Part shown: piece after piece, positions 63,751-64,000 of the stretch
How the letters are laid out: every line of letters starts with the position of its first letter
Numbering within the stretch: position 1 is the stretch's first letter
Source of the DNA: Rikenellaceae bacterium
GTDB lineage: Bacteria > Bacteroidota > Bacteroidia > Bacteroidales > Rikenellaceae
Length of the DNA stretch: 64,000 bases
Direction of reading: 5' to 3'
Assembly (NCBI GenBank): GCA_015060105.1
Contig: SUZD01000004.1
Location: forward strand, 30,931-94,930
The notes under the pieces: model-generated
What the model was told of the DNA's origin: nothing
Database searches by the model: none
The model's input: the letters and a program-made list of their open reading frames with translations, nothing else
Position numbers and translations under genes: made by a program

Positions 63751-64000
63751 ATGAAGAGTAATCTGTTGAAAATAGTATTATCGTCGGTGCTGTTGTCAAT
63801 TGCGTGGCTCGGTGGTAATGGTCTTACGCTGTTTGTTGCGTTGGTGCCGCTGCTGTTGGTTAGCGGCTCGTACGACGGCTCGGCGCGCAGTTTTTGGAAG
63901 ATGTTTGGCTGGACAACGCTCTGCTGGACACTGTGGTATGTGTTTACCGTGTGGGGCGTTTGGATTGCCGCGCCCGTAGGTGTACCTGCGGCATTGTTCT
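63751..64000 (+). CDS. lnt: Apolipoprotein N-acyltransferase, N-terminal part
   Basis: The frame opens at ATG 63751 and runs off the window after 83 codons. The hydrophobic start (LLSIAWLGGNGLTLFVALVPLLL, then SFWKMFGWTTLCWTLWYVFT) matches the N-terminal membrane helices of Lnt, which adds the third acyl chain to lipoproteins. The nitrilase domain lies outside the window, so the call rests on this part only. Confidence 0.72.
   Translation, partial: MKSNLLKIVLSSVLLSIAWLGGNGLTLFVALVPLLLVSGSYDGSARSFWKMFGWTTLCWTLWYVFTVWGVWIAAPVGVPAALF

Noticed and set aside
1-64000. CRISPR array, insertion sequence or prophage
   Set aside because: No regularly spaced repeats, transposase, integrase or phage gene was seen. 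The only dispersed repeat is the hairpin family.

Overview
The window is a 64 kb chromosomal stretch from an anaerobic Bacteroidales bacterium. The evidence is a SusC/SusD outer-membrane pair, many lipoproteins with short Cys-containing signals, DUF families typical of the phylum (DUF4998, DUF5000, DUF3472, DUF2723), a PPi-type phosphofructokinase, sodium-pumping decarboxylase subunits, and promoters of the Bacteroidetes form TTTG-N19/20-TAnnTTTG in front of many genes. Serine TCG and glutamine CAA codons dominate. A gut Rikenellaceae/Alistipes-like source is plausible but is a guess. No rRNA, tRNA, insertion sequence, prophage or CRISPR array was seen.

Layout: 0.2-5.9 kb (minus) holds oadA, a PNPOx-like protein, an M23 peptidase lipoprotein and dipeptidyl-peptidase III. 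6.0-10.6 kb (plus) holds panC-panD, a DUF456 protein and an M16 protease. 11.0-18.7 kb is a SusC/SusD glycan-uptake locus with two accessory surface lipoproteins. 18.7-19.2 kb is a non-coding stretch with a probable minus-strand small RNA. 19.2-22.4 kb holds dnaX and tyrS. 22.5-27.0 kb (minus) holds a Stealth phosphotransferase, a glycosyltransferase, prfB with its programmed frameshift, and cysS. 27.2-30.3 kb is a DUF2723 membrane protein. 30.3-33.5 kb (minus) holds a frameshifted repeat microprotein, rubrerythrin and an AsmA-like protein. 33.8-37.8 kb is the methylmalonyl-CoA epimerase/decarboxylase operon. 37.8-39.2 kb holds structured repeats, a PerR/Fur regulator and reverse rubrerythrin. 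39.4-47 kb holds a small barrel protein, ApbE, rpsO, pnp, a TPR/OmpA-like lipoprotein and a PPi-dependent phosphofructokinase. 47.2-57.1 kb holds a leucine-rich-repeat lipoprotein, a Gfo/Idh/MocA plus DUF1080 pair, and a GNAT acyltransferase with a DUF3472 protein. 57.2-63.7 kb (minus) holds a GH3 glucosidase, two small conserved proteins and the overlapping run rsmA-ispH-cmk-lysE. The window ends inside lnt.

Connected functions: OadA, with its own biotin domain, and the Mmd operon, with a separate biotin carrier and the only beta pump subunit seen here, may share a sodium pump. PerR, reverse rubrerythrin and rubrerythrin form a peroxide defence set. The Gfo/Idh and DUF1080 pair fits oxidative (3-keto) glycoside cleavage.

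The most notable non-textbook observations are these. A ten-A run in dnaX places a UGA immediately after the run in the shifted frame, so slippage would give a short gamma-like clamp-loader subunit. A covarying intergenic hairpin family has three copies, two of them enclosed by perfect inverted copies of the preceding gene's 3' end. There is also a candidate sRNA and a frameshifted 11-residue-repeat microprotein.
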